Shown here: positions 46,148 to 56,189 of the stretch, piece after piece
How the letters are laid out: every line of letters starts with the position of its first letter
How positions within the stretch are numbered: position 1 is the first letter of the stretch
From: Candidatus Sulfotelmatobacter sp.
GTDB taxonomy: Bacteria > Acidobacteriota > Terriglobia > Terriglobales > Acidobacteriaceae
Direction of reading: 5' to 3'
DNA: 64,000 nucleotides
NCBI GenBank assembly: GCA_025462865.1
Contig: JAOAPI010000018.1
Coordinates: 1-64,000, forward strand
Program-made: the position numbers and the translations under genes
The notes under the pieces: model-generated
Database searches by the model: none
Seen by the model: only the letters and a program-made list of their open reading frames with translations
What the model was told of the DNA's origin: nothing

Positions 46148-47113
46148 ATGAACCTGTTCTCGATGGCGCGGCACGGATATGCGTTGACCTTCTGCCTGTT
46201 GTTAGCCGAGGCGATAGGGCTGCCGTTCCCAGCGGCGATCGCGCTGGTGGCGGCGGGGGCAGCGGTGGCGGCCCACAGCTTGAGCGGTCCGTATGTGTTG
46301 CTGACATCGATTGCAGCTTTGCTGCTGGGCGATTCGGTGCAGTTCTGGTTGGGACGATACATGGGCTGGCTGCTACTCGGATTTCTGTGCCGAGTGTCGA
46401 TCAATCCGGAAACGTGCATTTTGCGCTCGGCGGAATCTTTCTACAAGAGAGGCAAAATCACTCTGGTCATTGCGAAATTTATCCCCGGCGTTAATACGAT
46501 GGCGGCGCCACTCGCGGGCAGCATGAAGATGCGCTTCTGGCAGTTTCTGCGCCTGGATTTCCTCGGGGCCTTGGTGTATTCCGTCACGTACCTTGCGGTG
46601 GGCTTTCTGTCGCGGGATTTTCTGGCGACAGTTCTGCGTGGATTTCACGCCGCGGGCAGGGCCATGGAAGCGGTGGTCATCATCGCGCTCGCGGTGTATG
46701 CGGTTTATCGAATCGTGCAGTACCGTAAACACAAAATGTATCGTGTGGTGCCGCGGATACAGGTCACGGAACTGGCGGCGCGTCTAGCCTCAGTGGATGC
46801 AGACAAAGTGCAGATCGTCGACGTGCGCAGCCATGGGTATTACGATTCGGGTGCAGCGCGCATCAAGAACTCGATCCGAATCGAGCCTAATAATCTTGAA
46901 GAAGAACTCAAACACCTTTCCCGCGAGAAGGATATTTATCTCTACTGTACTTGAGCGCGCGAAGCAACCAGCGCCCGTGTGGCGCACCTGCTGCGGGAGA
47001 GGGGCTTCAATACGTTCGTGATTGTGGGCGGATTGACCGCATGGCGGAAAGCCGGCGAACCGGTGGAGACCGTCCCAGAAAACGATCTGGTAAGACTGCC
47101 AACGTTCAGCTGA
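46148..47113 (+). CDS. DedA membrane protein fused to rhodanese, with in-frame UGA (candidate selenoprotein)
   Basis: Reading through TGA at 46952-46954 gives 321 residues. Residues 1-200 are a DedA/VTT membrane protein with the family motif KFIPGVNTMAAPLAGS and about five hydrophobic helices. Residues 201-321 are a rhodanese domain (QVTELAARLASVDADKVQIVDVRSHGYYDSG). The active-site loop reads YLYCT-UGA-AREATSARVA. In related DedA-rhodanese proteins the usual form is YC-x-C-P-N-E-A-[ST]-S-A, so the UGA (codon 269) sits on the second Cys. After it, 53 codons remain typical rhodanese (ARVAHLLRERGFNTFVIVGG, LTAWRKAGEPVE) before a TGA at 47111. Either selenocysteine is inserted or a Cys codon TGC mutated to stop, leaving a 268-residue truncated protein. 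Sec machinery genes are not in the window. Confidence 0.75.
46963..46992 (+). promoter_or_regulatory. hairpin downstream of in-frame UGA, SECIS-like
   Basis: An upper stem GCGCC (46971-46975)/GGCGC (46981-46985) closes a CGTGT loop, with a lower stem AGCA (46963-46966)/TGCT (46989-46992) separated by a small internal loop. The apical loop begins 21 nt after the UGA, within the 16-37 nt window used for bacterial SECIS elements, and has G as second loop base. GC-rich coding DNA folds easily, so the hairpin alone is weak evidence. Confidence 0.4.
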
Positions 47114-47216
47114 GCGCTGGCCTTCGTCGTCGGCGACCGGTCGCTGGCGAATTCCTTGCATCAGACAAATCCCGAAAAACTGATGGGATGGTATAGCATG
47201 GTCGGGCCCCGCCACG

Positions 47217-48515
47217 ATGAGTGACGTACCCCTCCACGATGAACCGCGCGCCAGTGGGATGAACCGCGTCCTATTCCTGCTCGGCCTCTCCGTTTTCATC
47301 AACTATATTGACCGCGCCAATCTTTCGGTTGCCGCTCCGCTATTGAAAGACGAATTGGGCCTCTCGGCCTCGCAGCTGGGAATTTTGCTCTCCGCCTTTT
47401 TCTGGACGTATGCCTGTATGCAGATTCTCGCTGGCTGGCTGGTAGACCGCTTCGAGGTGAAGTGGATTCTAGCTGCCGGCTTTTTTGTGTGGTCGTTAGC
47501 CACCGCGTTTACCGGCACGCTGCGCGGCTTTGCCGCACTTCTTGCGATACGCATAGTTCTGGGAATCGGAGAGTCTGTGGCGTACCCCGCATACTCCAAG
47601 ATCTTCGCGAACCATTTCGTTGAGAGGCAGCGTGGCTTCGCCAATTCCATCATTGGAGCGGGTCAATCGTTGGGGCCGGCGCTGGGGATTCTTTTCGGCG
47701 GCACTCTGGTGGCGCGTTTCGGCTGGAGACCGTTCTTCGTCGTGCTAGGACTAGTCAGCCTTCTATGGCTGCCTCCGTGGTTTCGATGGATGCCGCGTAC
47801 CCCCGCCACCGGTACGCTGGAGATGAGGAGGGGTCCAGGGCTTTCGGAGATTATCCGCCACCGGTCCTCATGGGGAACATGGATCGGCCATTTCTGCTCG
47901 AATTATTTTCTGTATTTCTTGCTCACCTGGCTGCCCTTCTATCTTGTCCGCGAGCGGCATTTTTCCGTAGCCGGTATGTCAAAGGTAGGCGGGGCGACCT
48001 TTTTCGTGGCCGCCATTTCCGCACCGATCTGCGGATGGCTTTCGGATCGCTGGATATCCTCTGGCGCCACGCCAACCCTTGTTCGCAAGACTTTCATGGG
48101 CGTTGGACTTACCTGCAACGGGCTTTTCCTGATTGGCTGTACGGCCGCTCCCGACAGATTCTTGGTGGTTCTCTTGCTTCTAACAGGCGCATCCCTGGGC
48201 TTACCCTGTTCGAACCTTAATGCGGTAACGCAAACTCTCGCCGGCCCCCACGCCGTCGGACGGTGGATGGGTACGCAGAACTTCGTGGCTAATTTGGCGG
48301 GCGCCGTTGCACCAGCGCTAACGGGATTTCTGGTTGGGCGCACCGGATATTTCTACTGGCCTTTCCTGATCACGTCAGTAATGGCGTGGGTCGGAGCGCT
48401 GCATTGGGTGTTCGTGGTCGGTCGAGTTGAGCCCGTTACGTGGGGGGTACGAGCGAAAGCCATCGCCGCGAGCATTCCGGCAGGCGTTGAAGGGTCGACG
48501 CTTCGCGTTCCGTAA
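47217..48515 (+). CDS. MFS transporter (anion:cation symporter-like)
   Basis: The product has 432 residues with twelve membrane helices. The first carries NYIDRANLSVAAPLL, characteristic of the ACS (hexuronate/phthalate/glucarate) branch. A loop between helices 2 and 3 reads GWLVDRFEVKW, matching the MFS motif GxLaDrfG-r, and helix 4 reads RIVLGIGESVAYPAYSKI. Likely substrates are sugar acids or other organic anions by proton symport. A large, overlapping open frame at 47765-48220 is a shadow. A CYTH gene begins 12 bp downstream, so the two form a unit. Confidence 0.9.
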   Translation: MSDVPLHDEPRASGMNRVLFLLGLSVFINYIDRANLSVAAPLLKDELGLSASQLGILLSAFFWTYACMQILAGWLVDRFEVKWILAAGFFVWSLATAFTGTLRGFAALLAIRIVLGIGESVAYPAYSKIFANHFVERQRGFANSIIGAGQSLGPALGILFGGTLVARFGWRPFFVVLGLVSLLWLPPWFRWMPRTPATGTLEMRRGPGLSEIIRHRSSWGTWIGHFCSNYFLYFLLTWLPFYLVRERHFSVAGMSKVGGATFFVAAISAPICGWLSDRWISSGATPTLVRKTFMGVGLTCNGLFLIGCTAAPDRFLVVLLLLTGASLGLPCSNLNAVTQTLAGPHAVGRWMGTQNFVANLAGAVAPALTGFLVGRTGYFYWPFLITSVMAWVGALHWVFVVGRVEPVTWGVRAKAIAASIPAGVEGSTLRVP

Positions 48516-48527
48516 TACAATTTTTCA

Positions 48528-49112
48528 ATGAGCCAGGAAATCGAAATCAAATTTCGGGTGGCCGATTTGCGTGCTCTGGCGCGCAAATTGCGAACTGCCG
48601 GATTCCGCGTGGCGACGCGACGGACCCACGAGATGAATACGCTCTACGACCTTCCGGGCGAAGTGCTGCGCCGCCGCAAACAGTTGCTGCGGCTCCGCCA
48701 ATACGGCTCGGATTGGACGCTGACGCATAAGTCCAAGAAGAAGACTGGACAGCACAGCAGCCGCGAAGAGTTAGAAACGGGTGTGACGGATGGCAAGCAG
48801 ATGGATTTGATTCTTCGCGCCCTGGGATACGCCCCATCATTTCGCTACGAAAAATTTCGCGCCGAGTGGACGGATGGCAAAGGACAGGTCGTTGTGGACG
48901 AGACGCCCATAGGAAATTTCTGCGAGATCGAGGGTGCTCCCCGCTGGATTGATGCGACCGCGAAGAAGTTAGGTGTCAGCCGGGCGGATTACATCACCCA
49001 GAATTATGCGGGATTGTTTGCCGAATGGAAAAAAGAGACAGGCAGCGGCGCTGCAGAGATGACCTTCAAGGCTGTGCGGAGAGTGAAGAGGGCAGGTCGG
49101 AGTTCGAGGTAG
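48528..49112 (+). CDS. CYTH-domain protein (class IV adenylyl cyclase/thiamine triphosphatase-like)
   Basis: The product has 194 residues. The N-terminal signature EIEIKFRV is the ExExK motif of the CYTH superfamily. Strands that follow carry the substrate-binding basic residues (LRRRKQLLRLRQYG, WTLTHKSKK), and DETPIGNFCEIEGAPRWID provides the second acidic set. CYTH enzymes act on triphosphates in a beta-barrel tunnel; the product here could be cAMP or hydrolysed inorganic/organic triphosphate. Only 12 bp separate it from the transporter, suggesting co-transcription. It is convergent with secA. Confidence 0.88.
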   Translation: MSQEIEIKFRVADLRALARKLRTAGFRVATRRTHEMNTLYDLPGEVLRRRKQLLRLRQYGSDWTLTHKSKKKTGQHSSREELETGVTDGKQMDLILRALGYAPSFRYEKFRAEWTDGKGQVVVDETPIGNFCEIEGAPRWIDATAKKLGVSRADYITQNYAGLFAEWKKETGSGAAEMTFKAVRRVKRAGRSSR

Positions 49113-49136
49113 GTGCGGCCCCGCTCTGCTTGGGCC

Positions 49137-49156
49137 GGACAGCCGGGCGGCTGTCC
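49137..49156. terminator. hairpin between convergent genes
   Basis: GGACAGCC/GGCTGTCC with a GGGC loop lies between the stops of the CYTH gene and secA. The stem is strong, but there is no good T run on either side. It may work as a weak bidirectional terminator, or be one copy of a short repeat of the kind frequent in acidobacterial spacers. Confidence 0.4.
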
Positions 49157-49175
49157 CTATGTGATTTGTGGTGAC

Positions 49176-52100
49176 TCAGCCCGCGCCGTGGCACTTTTTG
49201 AATTTCTTGCCGGAGCCGCAGGGGCAAGGATCGTTGCGGCCCACTTTTTCCTGTGCGCGCACGACTTGTTGCACGGGCTGCGCGTCGCCGCCTCCAGCCA
49301 TGCGCGCCTGTTCCAGTTCGCGGCGCTTGCGACGCATGAAAGCTTCTTCTAAGTCATCCGCGGAAGTTGCGACGAGCCGCGGCGGACGATGTCCATTTCC
49401 ACTGTCACTTCCTGGTTGCGACACTCCCGGTTCCAACTGGCGAGCCGTGGGATCGCTTCCCTGCGGACTTAACCCGGGATCAGACGGGCGCTCGATGATT
49501 TGCATCAGGTACAAATACCGGGCCGTGTCTTCCTGGAATCGCTGCAGCATGGCCTCAAACATCTCGAAGGATTCTTTCTTGTACTCGACCAGCGGATCAT
49601 GCTGGCCATAGCCGCGCAGGCCGATGCCTTCCTTCAGGTGGTCCATGCTGAGGAGGTGATCTTTCCACTGCGAGTCGAGCACGCTGAGCATGATCATGCG
49701 CTCGTGGTGGCGCATGGCGTCGGGGCCAATTAGCTTTTCTTTCGCCTCGTAACGTTCCTTCAGCTTCTCAAAAATCGCATCGCCAAGTTCCTGCCGGTTC
49801 AGCGCTTCCGGCTTCACGCCTTCCGCGACGAAGTCAACACCGAAGCGTGTAAAGACAGCATCTTTCAAGCCCTTGATGTTCCAGTCGTCAGCGTGTCCCT
49901 TGGGCGGGCAGTACTCGTCCATCAGTTCGCCCAGAATCGCCGAAACATAATCCTCGAGGATCAGATCTTTCTGATCCATACCCTCGAGCAAACGGCGGCG
50001 CAGGCCGTACACCGCTTCGCGCTGCTTGTTCATCACATCGTCGTATTCGAGCAGGTGTTTACGGGATTCGAAATGCTGGCCTTCTACCGCTTTCTGCGCC
50101 GTCTCTATGCGCCGACTGATCAGCTTTGATTCGATCGGGATACCTTCTTCCATGCCGAGGCGCTCAAGCAGCTTCGATACCCATTCCTTGGCGAAGATAC
50201 GCATGAGGTCATCTTCCAGCGCAAGATAGAAGCGTGATGAACCCGGGTCGCCCTGCCGGCCGGCGCGACCGCGCAGCTGATTGTCGATCCGGCGGGACTC
50301 ATGCCGCTCGGTTCCAAGAATGTGCAGGCCCCCGACGGCCGTGACTTCATCGTGCTCTTTGTCGGTCTGCGATTTGTAGCGATTAAAGGCTTCCGTCCAC
50401 TTGTCGGTGGGCACTGTGTATTCATTGCCGTTGTAGTAGAAGATGGAAGTCGTGCCATCTTCCTGCGGACCCTCAATCTTTCCTTGTGCGACGCGGAGTT
50501 GCTGGGCGATTCCCTTCTTCACCAACTCCTGCTTGGCCATAAATTCCGGATTGCCGCCCAGCAAAATATCAGTGCCACGGCCAGCCATATTGGTTGCGAT
50601 GGTGACCATGCCTTTGCGCCCGGCCTGGGCCACATATTCGGCCTCGCGCTCGTGAAATTTGGCATTCAGCACAACATGCTGCTTCAATCCTTTTTTCTTC
50701 AGCAGTTCTGAAAGCCGCTCGGACTTTTCAATCGAAGTCGTGCCGACCAGAACGGGTTGCCCATTTTCGTGGAGCTTCTGAATTTCGTCCGCAACCGCGA
50801 AGTATTTTTCTTTTTCCGTGCGGAAGACGACGTCGGGGTTCTCCAGACGCAGCATCTGCTTGTTGGTTGGGATGACAATGACATCGAGTTTGTAGATGTT
50901 GTCGAATTCAGCGGCCTCGGTTTCAGCCGTGCCAGTCATTCCAGAAAGCTTCTTGAACATGCGGAAGTAATTCTGGAAAGTGATGGTGGCGAGGGTCTGA
51001 TTTTCACGTTCGATCTTCACGCCTTCCTTGGCCTCGATCGCCTGGTGTAGTCCATCTGACCAGCGGCGGCCAGGCATCATTCGACCGGTGAACTCGTCGA
51101 CGATGATGACTTCGCCATCTTTGATCACATATTCCACGTCGCGGCGATAGAGGGCGTGCGCCTTGACCGCAGTCTCGACGTGATGCTTGAGCGGCCAGTT
51201 CTCCGGGTCCGCGATGTTGCCGATGCCAAGCAGTTGCTCGACTTTCGTCCAGCCCTCGTCCGTTACAGTGATGTTGCGATGCTTTTCGTCGACTACGAAG
51301 TCGCCGGTGAGTTGCGCGGGCTCACCGGGAGCGACTTCGAGCTCTTCACCCTTCTCAAGCTTGGGAATGATTCGGTTCACGCGGTAATACTTGTCGGTGG
51401 ATTCCTCGCTCGCGCCTGAAATGATCAGCGGGGTGCGGGCTTCATCGATCAGGATGGAGTCAACTTCGTCGACGATGGCGAAATTGTGGCCACGCTGCAC
51501 GCAATCCTTCAAATCGAACTTCATGTTGTCGCGCAGGTAGTCGAAACCAAATTCGTTATTGGTCCCGTAGGTCACGTCGGCCGCATAAGCGGCGCGGCGC
51601 TGTTCATCGTCAAGGTCATGAACAATCACACCTACCGTGAGGCCTAGAAAACGATACAGCTTGCCCATCCATTCGGAGTCGCGCTTGGCCAGGTAGTCGT
51701 TGACGGTAACCACGTGCACTCCGCGTCCGCTGAGGGCGTTGAGGTATACCGGAAGAGTCGCGACTAGAGTTTTGCCTTCGCCGGTCTTCATTTCCGAAAT
51801 CATGCCCTTGTGCTGCACCATGCCGCCGATTAACTGCACGTCAAAGTGACGCATATTGAGCACGCGGCGACCTGCCTCGCGTACAACGGCAAAGGCCTCC
51901 ACTAGGATTTCGTCGAGAACTTCCTGCAGGGCTTCGTACCGCTCTTTCTCGAGCTGTTTCGCGCGGTCTGGATCATCCTCGGAATCAGCCTCATCGCCGA
52001 TCGGTGGCGTGCTGGTGACGCGGGTCAGCCGCTCCTGTATGCGCTTCCGGAACTCATCCGTTTTCACGCGCAGCTCATCATCGGTGAGCTTTTGCATCTG

Positions 52101-52199
52101 CGGTTCGAGGGCATTGATGGCCGCTACCCTGGGCATCATGCTCTTGATGACGCGTTCGTTGTTGGTCCCAAAGACCTTGCCAATTAAAGTGTTAATCAA
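49176..52199 (-). CDS. secA: preprotein translocase ATPase SecA
   Basis: The product has 1007 residues. It drives Sec-dependent export through SecYEG. Walker A is [16 protein letters not shown]; the DEAD-type Walker B is [34 protein letters not shown] and [22 protein letters not shown] are helicase motifs of NBD2. [21 protein letters not shown] pre-motif and the long helical scaffold/wing domains follow. The C-terminus ends in the zinc-binding [14 protein letters not shown] that contacts SecB and phospholipids. An insertion of about 40 residues in the N-terminal part ([20 protein letters not shown]) makes it longer than E. coli SecA (901). Confidence 0.98.
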   Translation of the reverse strand: MINTLIGKVFGTNNERVIKSMMPRVAAINALEPQMQKLTDDELRVKTDEFRKRIQERLTRVTSTPPIGDEADSEDDPDRAKQLEKERYEALQEVLDEILVEAFAVVREAGRRVLNMRHFDVQLIGGMVQHKGMISEMKTGEGKTLVATLPVYLNALSGRGVHVVTVNDYLAKRDSEWMGKLYRFLGLTVGVIVHDLDDEQRRAAYAADVTYGTNNEFGFDYLRDNMKFDLKDCVQRGHNFAIVDEVDSILIDEARTPLIISGASEESTDKYYRVNRIIPKLEKGEELEVAPGEPAQLTGDFVVDEKHRNITVTDEGWTKVEQLLGIGNIADPENWPLKHHVETAVKAHALYRRDVEYVIKDGEVIIVDEFTGRMMPGRRWSDGLHQAIEAKEGVKIERENQTLATITFQNYFRMFKKLSGMTGTAETEAAEFDNIYKLDVIVIPTNKQMLRLENPDVVFRTEKEKYFAVADEIQKLHENGQPVLVGTTSIEKSERLSELLKKKGLKQHVVLNAKFHEREAEYVAQAGRKGMVTIATNMAGRGTDILLGGNPEFMAKQELVKKGIAQQLRVAQGKIEGPQEDGTTSIFYYNGNEYTVPTDKWTEAFNRYKSQTDKEHDEVTAVGGLHILGTERHESRRIDNQLRGRAGRQGDPGSSRFYLALEDDLMRIFAKEWVSKLLERLGMEEGIPIESKLISRRIETAQKAVEGQHFESRKHLLEYDDVMNKQREAVYGLRRRLLEGMDQKDLILEDYVSAILGELMDEYCPPKGHADDWNIKGLKDAVFTRFGVDFVAEGVKPEALNRQELGDAIFEKLKERYEAKEKLIGPDAMRHHERMIMLSVLDSQWKDHLLSMDHLKEGIGLRGYGQHDPLVEYKKESFEMFEAMLQRFQEDTARYLYLMQIIERPSDPGLSPQGSDPTARQLEPGVSQPGSDSGNGHRPPRLVATSADDLEEAFMRRKRRELEQARMAGGGDAQPVQQVVRAQEKVGRNDPCPCGSGKKFKKCHGAG

Positions 52200-52362
52200 A
52201 CTTTGAAGTCCTTCAGTGGGCGGGAACCGCCCCGACTTTATCTCTATTTAGCCTAGCATATTGGATGCGGGACTAGGTTACACTGTTACTTCTCCGAGGC
52301 ATTCATCCTCATTCAGTAATTGACCGTCTGTAGTTGAATCTCGTTCACATTTCGCGCGATCC

Positions 52363-55119
52363 ATGCCCACCTTTTACGACCGTTTTGTCGAGTGCGCCGA
52401 GCGCTGGCCGGACAACGTCGCTCTGGAACTCCAGCGGCGCGATGATCTCGAGAGTTACACCTACAACGAAGTCCGGCGAATGGCTGAATCTGTTGGACAG
52501 TGGATCAACAAAAATGGATTCACACACGGATCGCGGCTGGCCATTTTGGCGGACAACCATCCCCGATGGGTGGCAGCCTATCTAGGGACGATTGCCGCGG
52601 GATGTACCGTAGTTCCGCTTGATACTGCTCTGCACGCCGACCAACTTACCAAGCTGTTGAAGGATAGCGGCAGCTCCGTCATCTTCTGCGACGCCAGGCA
52701 TGCGCAAGTATCGCAAGAGGCAGTCGCGGGACTTAACGTCGGCCTTGTGCTGATGGATCCGGAGCGCGCGGACAAACAGTCTCCTGCGATCAAGTGCTTG
52801 GGAACCCTGCCTTCAATCTTTGAAGGGGGAGCGGGAAATTTTCAACCTGCGCTCTCTGCCGCGGACGACATCGCTTCCCTGCTCTACACCTCGGGAACCA
52901 CCGCCGATCCCAAAGGAGTTATGCTCACCCATGCTAATTTTCTCGGGGAAGTGGAGGCTGTATTTAACTGGATTGATCTCGGTCCCACCGATGCCTTGCT
53001 AGGTGTGTTGCCCATGTTTCATGTGTTGGCGCAAATGGCCAATCTCCTTCTTCCGCTCGTAAAAGGGTCGCGCGTCGTGTATCTGGAGACTCTTAACACA
53101 ACCGAGCTCTTGCGCGCCCTACAGCAACGCAATATCACCGCGTTTGCAGTCGTCCCGCAATTTTATTATCTGATTCACGAGCGGATCTTCCAGGAGGTCG
53201 CAAAGCGAGGCCCGCTCGCACAGAAAATATTTCATAGCCTCATGGCATTGAACCGGGGGCTGCGTAAGGTTCACATTAACGCAGGGCCAATCCTGTTTGG
53301 AAAAGTCCACCAGACCTTCGGGCAGAAAATACGCTATCTGGCGACCGGCGGCTCCCGATTCGACCCGGAGATTGGCCGCGACTTCCACGCACTGGGCATT
53401 GACGTTCTGCAGGCCTACGGTTTGACCGAGACCACGGCTGGCGTGTACGCCAACTCTCCCGGAAACAATGTGATTGGGTCAGTGGGCAAGGCCATGAAGG
53501 GAGTCGAGGGCAAGATTGTCGACTCGCAACCTCAGGAAGATGGGGGCCCGGCTACCGGCGAGGTAGCATTGCGCGGCGCAGTCGTGATGAAAGGTTACTG
53601 GAACCGTCCGGACGCCACAGCTGCCGTTCTGCGGGATGGATGGTTCTACACCGGCGATCTTGGTTACTTCGACGCCGACGGCAATTTGTTTCTCACCGGC
53701 CGCAAGAATGAAGTGATTGTACTCAGCAACGGTAAGAATAGTTCTCCCGAAGAGATTGAGGCACACTACCTGAAATCACCGTACATCAAAGAACTGGCCG
53801 TCATGGGACTGGAAGGCAAGCCGGGAGAAGGCGGCGACCGCCTGCACGCCGTAATCGTTCCGAATTTCGATGCGCTGCGCCAGAAAAAGATTGTGAACGC
53901 CAAAGAGGTCATCCGTTTTGATATTGAAGGCTTGTCGCAGCAGATTGCTTCCACCAAACGCATTGGCAGCTATGAAATCTGGCAGGAAGATCTGCCTCGC
54001 ACCAGCACGCGAAAGATCAAGCGCTTCGAAGTGGAAAAGCGTGTAAAGGCAAACCAGACTCGAAAGCTTGCCGATGATTCCGAACTTCCGGCAGAGCAGC
54101 CGCTCACGCCTGACGAAACTGCATGGGCCGAACAGCCGGAGGTGCAGCGAGCGCTACAGATTATTCATGACGCATCGAGTTCCGCCCCGACCACTCTGAG
54201 GCCAGCGCACAATCTGGAGCTCGACCTGGGACTGGATTCCATGCAGCGAGTGGAACTGCTCAGTCGTATCGAAGAGCAGATAGGAGGCAACGTCGAAGAA
54301 TCACAACTGGCCGAGATTTACACGGTGCGCGATCTGGTCGACGCGGTCTTGCAAAGCTCGGCCACGGGCGCAGGGAAACCCGGGACACGCCCGTCATTTG
54401 CGGGCTGGAAGGCGATTCTAGCCGAAGGTCCCGATCCGGCTGCCGTGCTTGCGCTGGTCGAGCCTCAGCCCGTTACCGCGGCATTCTGGTACTGGGTTTC
54501 AAGGCTAATTCAAGTGATTGCGCTCGACCGGTTTCATCTGCAGGTGAGTGGCATGGAGAAGCTTCCAAAAAGTGGTGCGTATATCCTCTCGTCCAATCAT
54601 CAGAGCTATCTGGATCCACTGATCCTGGCAAGTGTTCTACCGCCGCGCGTATTCGACAAACTTTTTGCGGTCGGAACGAGTGAGATCTTCGGGAAAGGAC
54701 TCATGCTCCGGCTGGCGCGCTCGCTTCGCACTGTCGTCGTCGATCCTGATGCGAATTTGATTCCCGCTATGCGCGTTGGCGCGTTCGGACTGCGGCAGGG
54801 GCGGCCGCTCATTCTGTATCCCGAGGGCGAGCGCTCGATTGACGGTACTCCGAGAACCTTTAAGAAGGGCGCGGCCATCTTGTCCATTCACACGCAAGCA
54901 CCGATTGTGCCAGTGGCAATAGAAGGCTTTTACAAAGCATGGCCGCGGAACAAATCGTTTCAGGGTTTTACGCCGCTGAAGGTGCAGTTTGGCGATCCGA
55001 TTATTCCGCCGTCGGAAAGCAACGCATCGGAAGACGCCTACGAGAAAATGACTGCGGAACTAAAATCCCGAGTCGTAGGGATGTGGCAGAAATTGCGGGA
55101 ACAAGCTCCGAGATCCTGA
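52363..55119 (+). CDS. fused acyl-activating enzyme, acyl carrier domain and acyltransferase
   Basis: The product has 918 residues with three modules. (1) Residues 1 to about 560: an AMP-forming fatty acid ligase with LLYTSGTTADPKGVMLTH (Y175 onward) and GWFYTGDLGYFDADG. (2) About 590-665: an acyl carrier domain with LDLGLDSMQRVELL, whose S626 takes phosphopantetheine. (3) About 710-918: a PlsC-type acyltransferase with NHQSYLD (H746-x4-D751) and EGERSID. Activated fatty acids would be loaded onto the in-cis carrier and moved to a lysophospholipid or another acceptor. Aas of E. coli joins a ligase and an acyltransferase in the reverse order; here the order and an internal ACP differ. secA is divergent. 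Confidence 0.9.
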   Translation: MPTFYDRFVECAERWPDNVALELQRRDDLESYTYNEVRRMAESVGQWINKNGFTHGSRLAILADNHPRWVAAYLGTIAAGCTVVPLDTALHADQLTKLLKDSGSSVIFCDARHAQVSQEAVAGLNVGLVLMDPERADKQSPAIKCLGTLPSIFEGGAGNFQPALSAADDIASLLYTSGTTADPKGVMLTHANFLGEVEAVFNWIDLGPTDALLGVLPMFHVLAQMANLLLPLVKGSRVVYLETLNTTELLRALQQRNITAFAVVPQFYYLIHERIFQEVAKRGPLAQKIFHSLMALNRGLRKVHINAGPILFGKVHQTFGQKIRYLATGGSRFDPEIGRDFHALGIDVLQAYGLTETTAGVYANSPGNNVIGSVGKAMKGVEGKIVDSQPQEDGGPATGEVALRGAVVMKGYWNRPDATAAVLRDGWFYTGDLGYFDADGNLFLTGRKNEVIVLSNGKNSSPEEIEAHYLKSPYIKELAVMGLEGKPGEGGDRLHAVIVPNFDALRQKKIVNAKEVIRFDIEGLSQQIASTKRIGSYEIWQEDLPRTSTRKIKRFEVEKRVKANQTRKLADDSELPAEQPLTPDETAWAEQPEVQRALQIIHDASSSAPTTLRPAHNLELDLGLDSMQRVELLSRIEEQIGGNVEESQLAEIYTVRDLVDAVLQSSATGAGKPGTRPSFAGWKAILAEGPDPAAVLALVEPQPVTAAFWYWVSRLIQVIALDRFHLQVSGMEKLPKSGAYILSSNHQSYLDPLILASVLPPRVFDKLFAVGTSEIFGKGLMLRLARSLRTVVVDPDANLIPAMRVGAFGLRQGRPLILYPEGERSIDGTPRTFKKGAAILSIHTQAPIVPVAIEGFYKAWPRNKSFQGFTPLKVQFGDPIIPPSESNASEDAYEKMTAELKSRVVGMWQKLREQAPRS

Positions 55120-55140
55120 CCGATCGGTAAGCGGTATGAG

Positions 55141-56085
55141 CTACGCTCCGGCTCCGGCAGCCTCTCCGCTGAAAGCTTTGGCAAATGCGTCCAAAATCAG
55201 CGAGTCGGAGCGGCTGGCGAACCGGCGCACCACTTCCTTGCCGGCCTGAGAAGTCGCCAGCTTGGTGCCGCTGTTGCCGCTGATGAGCGCTTCATATTCT
55301 TCCGCAAGAAGCAGAATCTGTACTTCGAAGGAAGCGTCGCCCACGCCGATGCCATCGCCGTCCAACCGCAACTGCCGTTCCGATAAGAAGATTGGAATGG
55401 CCCGTCCTAAAGATCCGCCAATATTTTCTTTGGACGTCAGTTTCGTAGAGGTGGAGCGCGCCTGCCGCGAATCTTCCTGAGTTCCCTGCGCAGCTTTCGC
55501 AATCACTTCAATGCTGACGCCTAATTCTTTGAGGTTGAACAATAAGGCAGCAGTTCGAATATCTTCGACACTTCCAGGGTCCAGGCCAAGTGTTTCGGCA
55601 ACTCTAGTGGCGCACATCGAAATACGGTAGGCATGGGCGTCGCTGTATTTCTGATTAGCAAGAAAGTTTTGCAGGATCGACAACATGCCATCGTACCCGT
55701 CTTCCATCTCCCGCAATGTTTTTTGATTCCGCTCATAGAGAGTGCCGGTCACGTAGCCTGCGACCATGAGCACTCCACCCCAAAGGGCGAGATCGAACCA
55801 GCGAGCATCAAAGGGCAACTCGACCTTGCGATTGAAAGTTACCGGGTTCATGAAAACCAAGAGAACTACCAGAACCACACTGGCTAAAGCTGTGAGGGTG
55901 GCGTGTCGCCGGCCAAAGTGATAGGCGGAAAACAACGTCGGAAGAAAATAGAAGACCAATGCCATGCGCTGCGACGCGACCAGAAAATTCAACATCGCCG
56001 CAATGACAACGAGAACTAGAAGCAGCCAGAGTTCCGGATTGATCTTTCGCAAACGTTCCTCCGCGACGGAAACAGAGGTAACCAA
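55141..56085 (-). CDS. membrane protein with degenerate HD-GYP-like domain
   Basis: The product has 314 residues. Residues 18-115 contain four hydrophobic helices (LWLLLVLVVIAAMLNFLV, LVFYFLPTLFSAYHFG, ALASVVLVVLLVFM, ALWGGVLMVAGYVTGT), followed by a coiled-coil linker (LYERNQKTLREMEDG). Residues 132-290 read like an HD-GYP phosphodiesterase: SDAHAYRISMCATRVAETLGLD fits the first helix with the His (H151). ALLFNLKELGV occupies the place of LLHDIGKIGV, with the metal-binding His and Asp replaced by F183 and N184 while K186 remains. A GYP loop is absent. It is therefore probably inactive as an enzyme and may sense or bind a ligand. It could be transcribed with the xer genes upstream. Confidence 0.7.
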   Translation of the reverse strand: MVTSVSVAEERLRKINPELWLLLVLVVIAAMLNFLVASQRMALVFYFLPTLFSAYHFGRRHATLTALASVVLVVLLVFMNPVTFNRKVELPFDARWFDLALWGGVLMVAGYVTGTLYERNQKTLREMEDGYDGMLSILQNFLANQKYSDAHAYRISMCATRVAETLGLDPGSVEDIRTAALLFNLKELGVSIEVIAKAAQGTQEDSRQARSTSTKLTSKENIGGSLGRAIPIFLSERQLRLDGDGIGVGDASFEVQILLLAEEYEALISGNSGTKLATSQAGKEVVRRFASRSDSLILDAFAKAFSGEAAGAGA

Positions 56086-56189
56086 TCCTCCGTGCTCATG
56101 AACAACTTTTCCCGTATATACATTTCTAGTCCGCGGATTAGAAAAACGAAAATTACTGAGGTAATTTGAGAAGTGCGCTCGAAAGAAGG

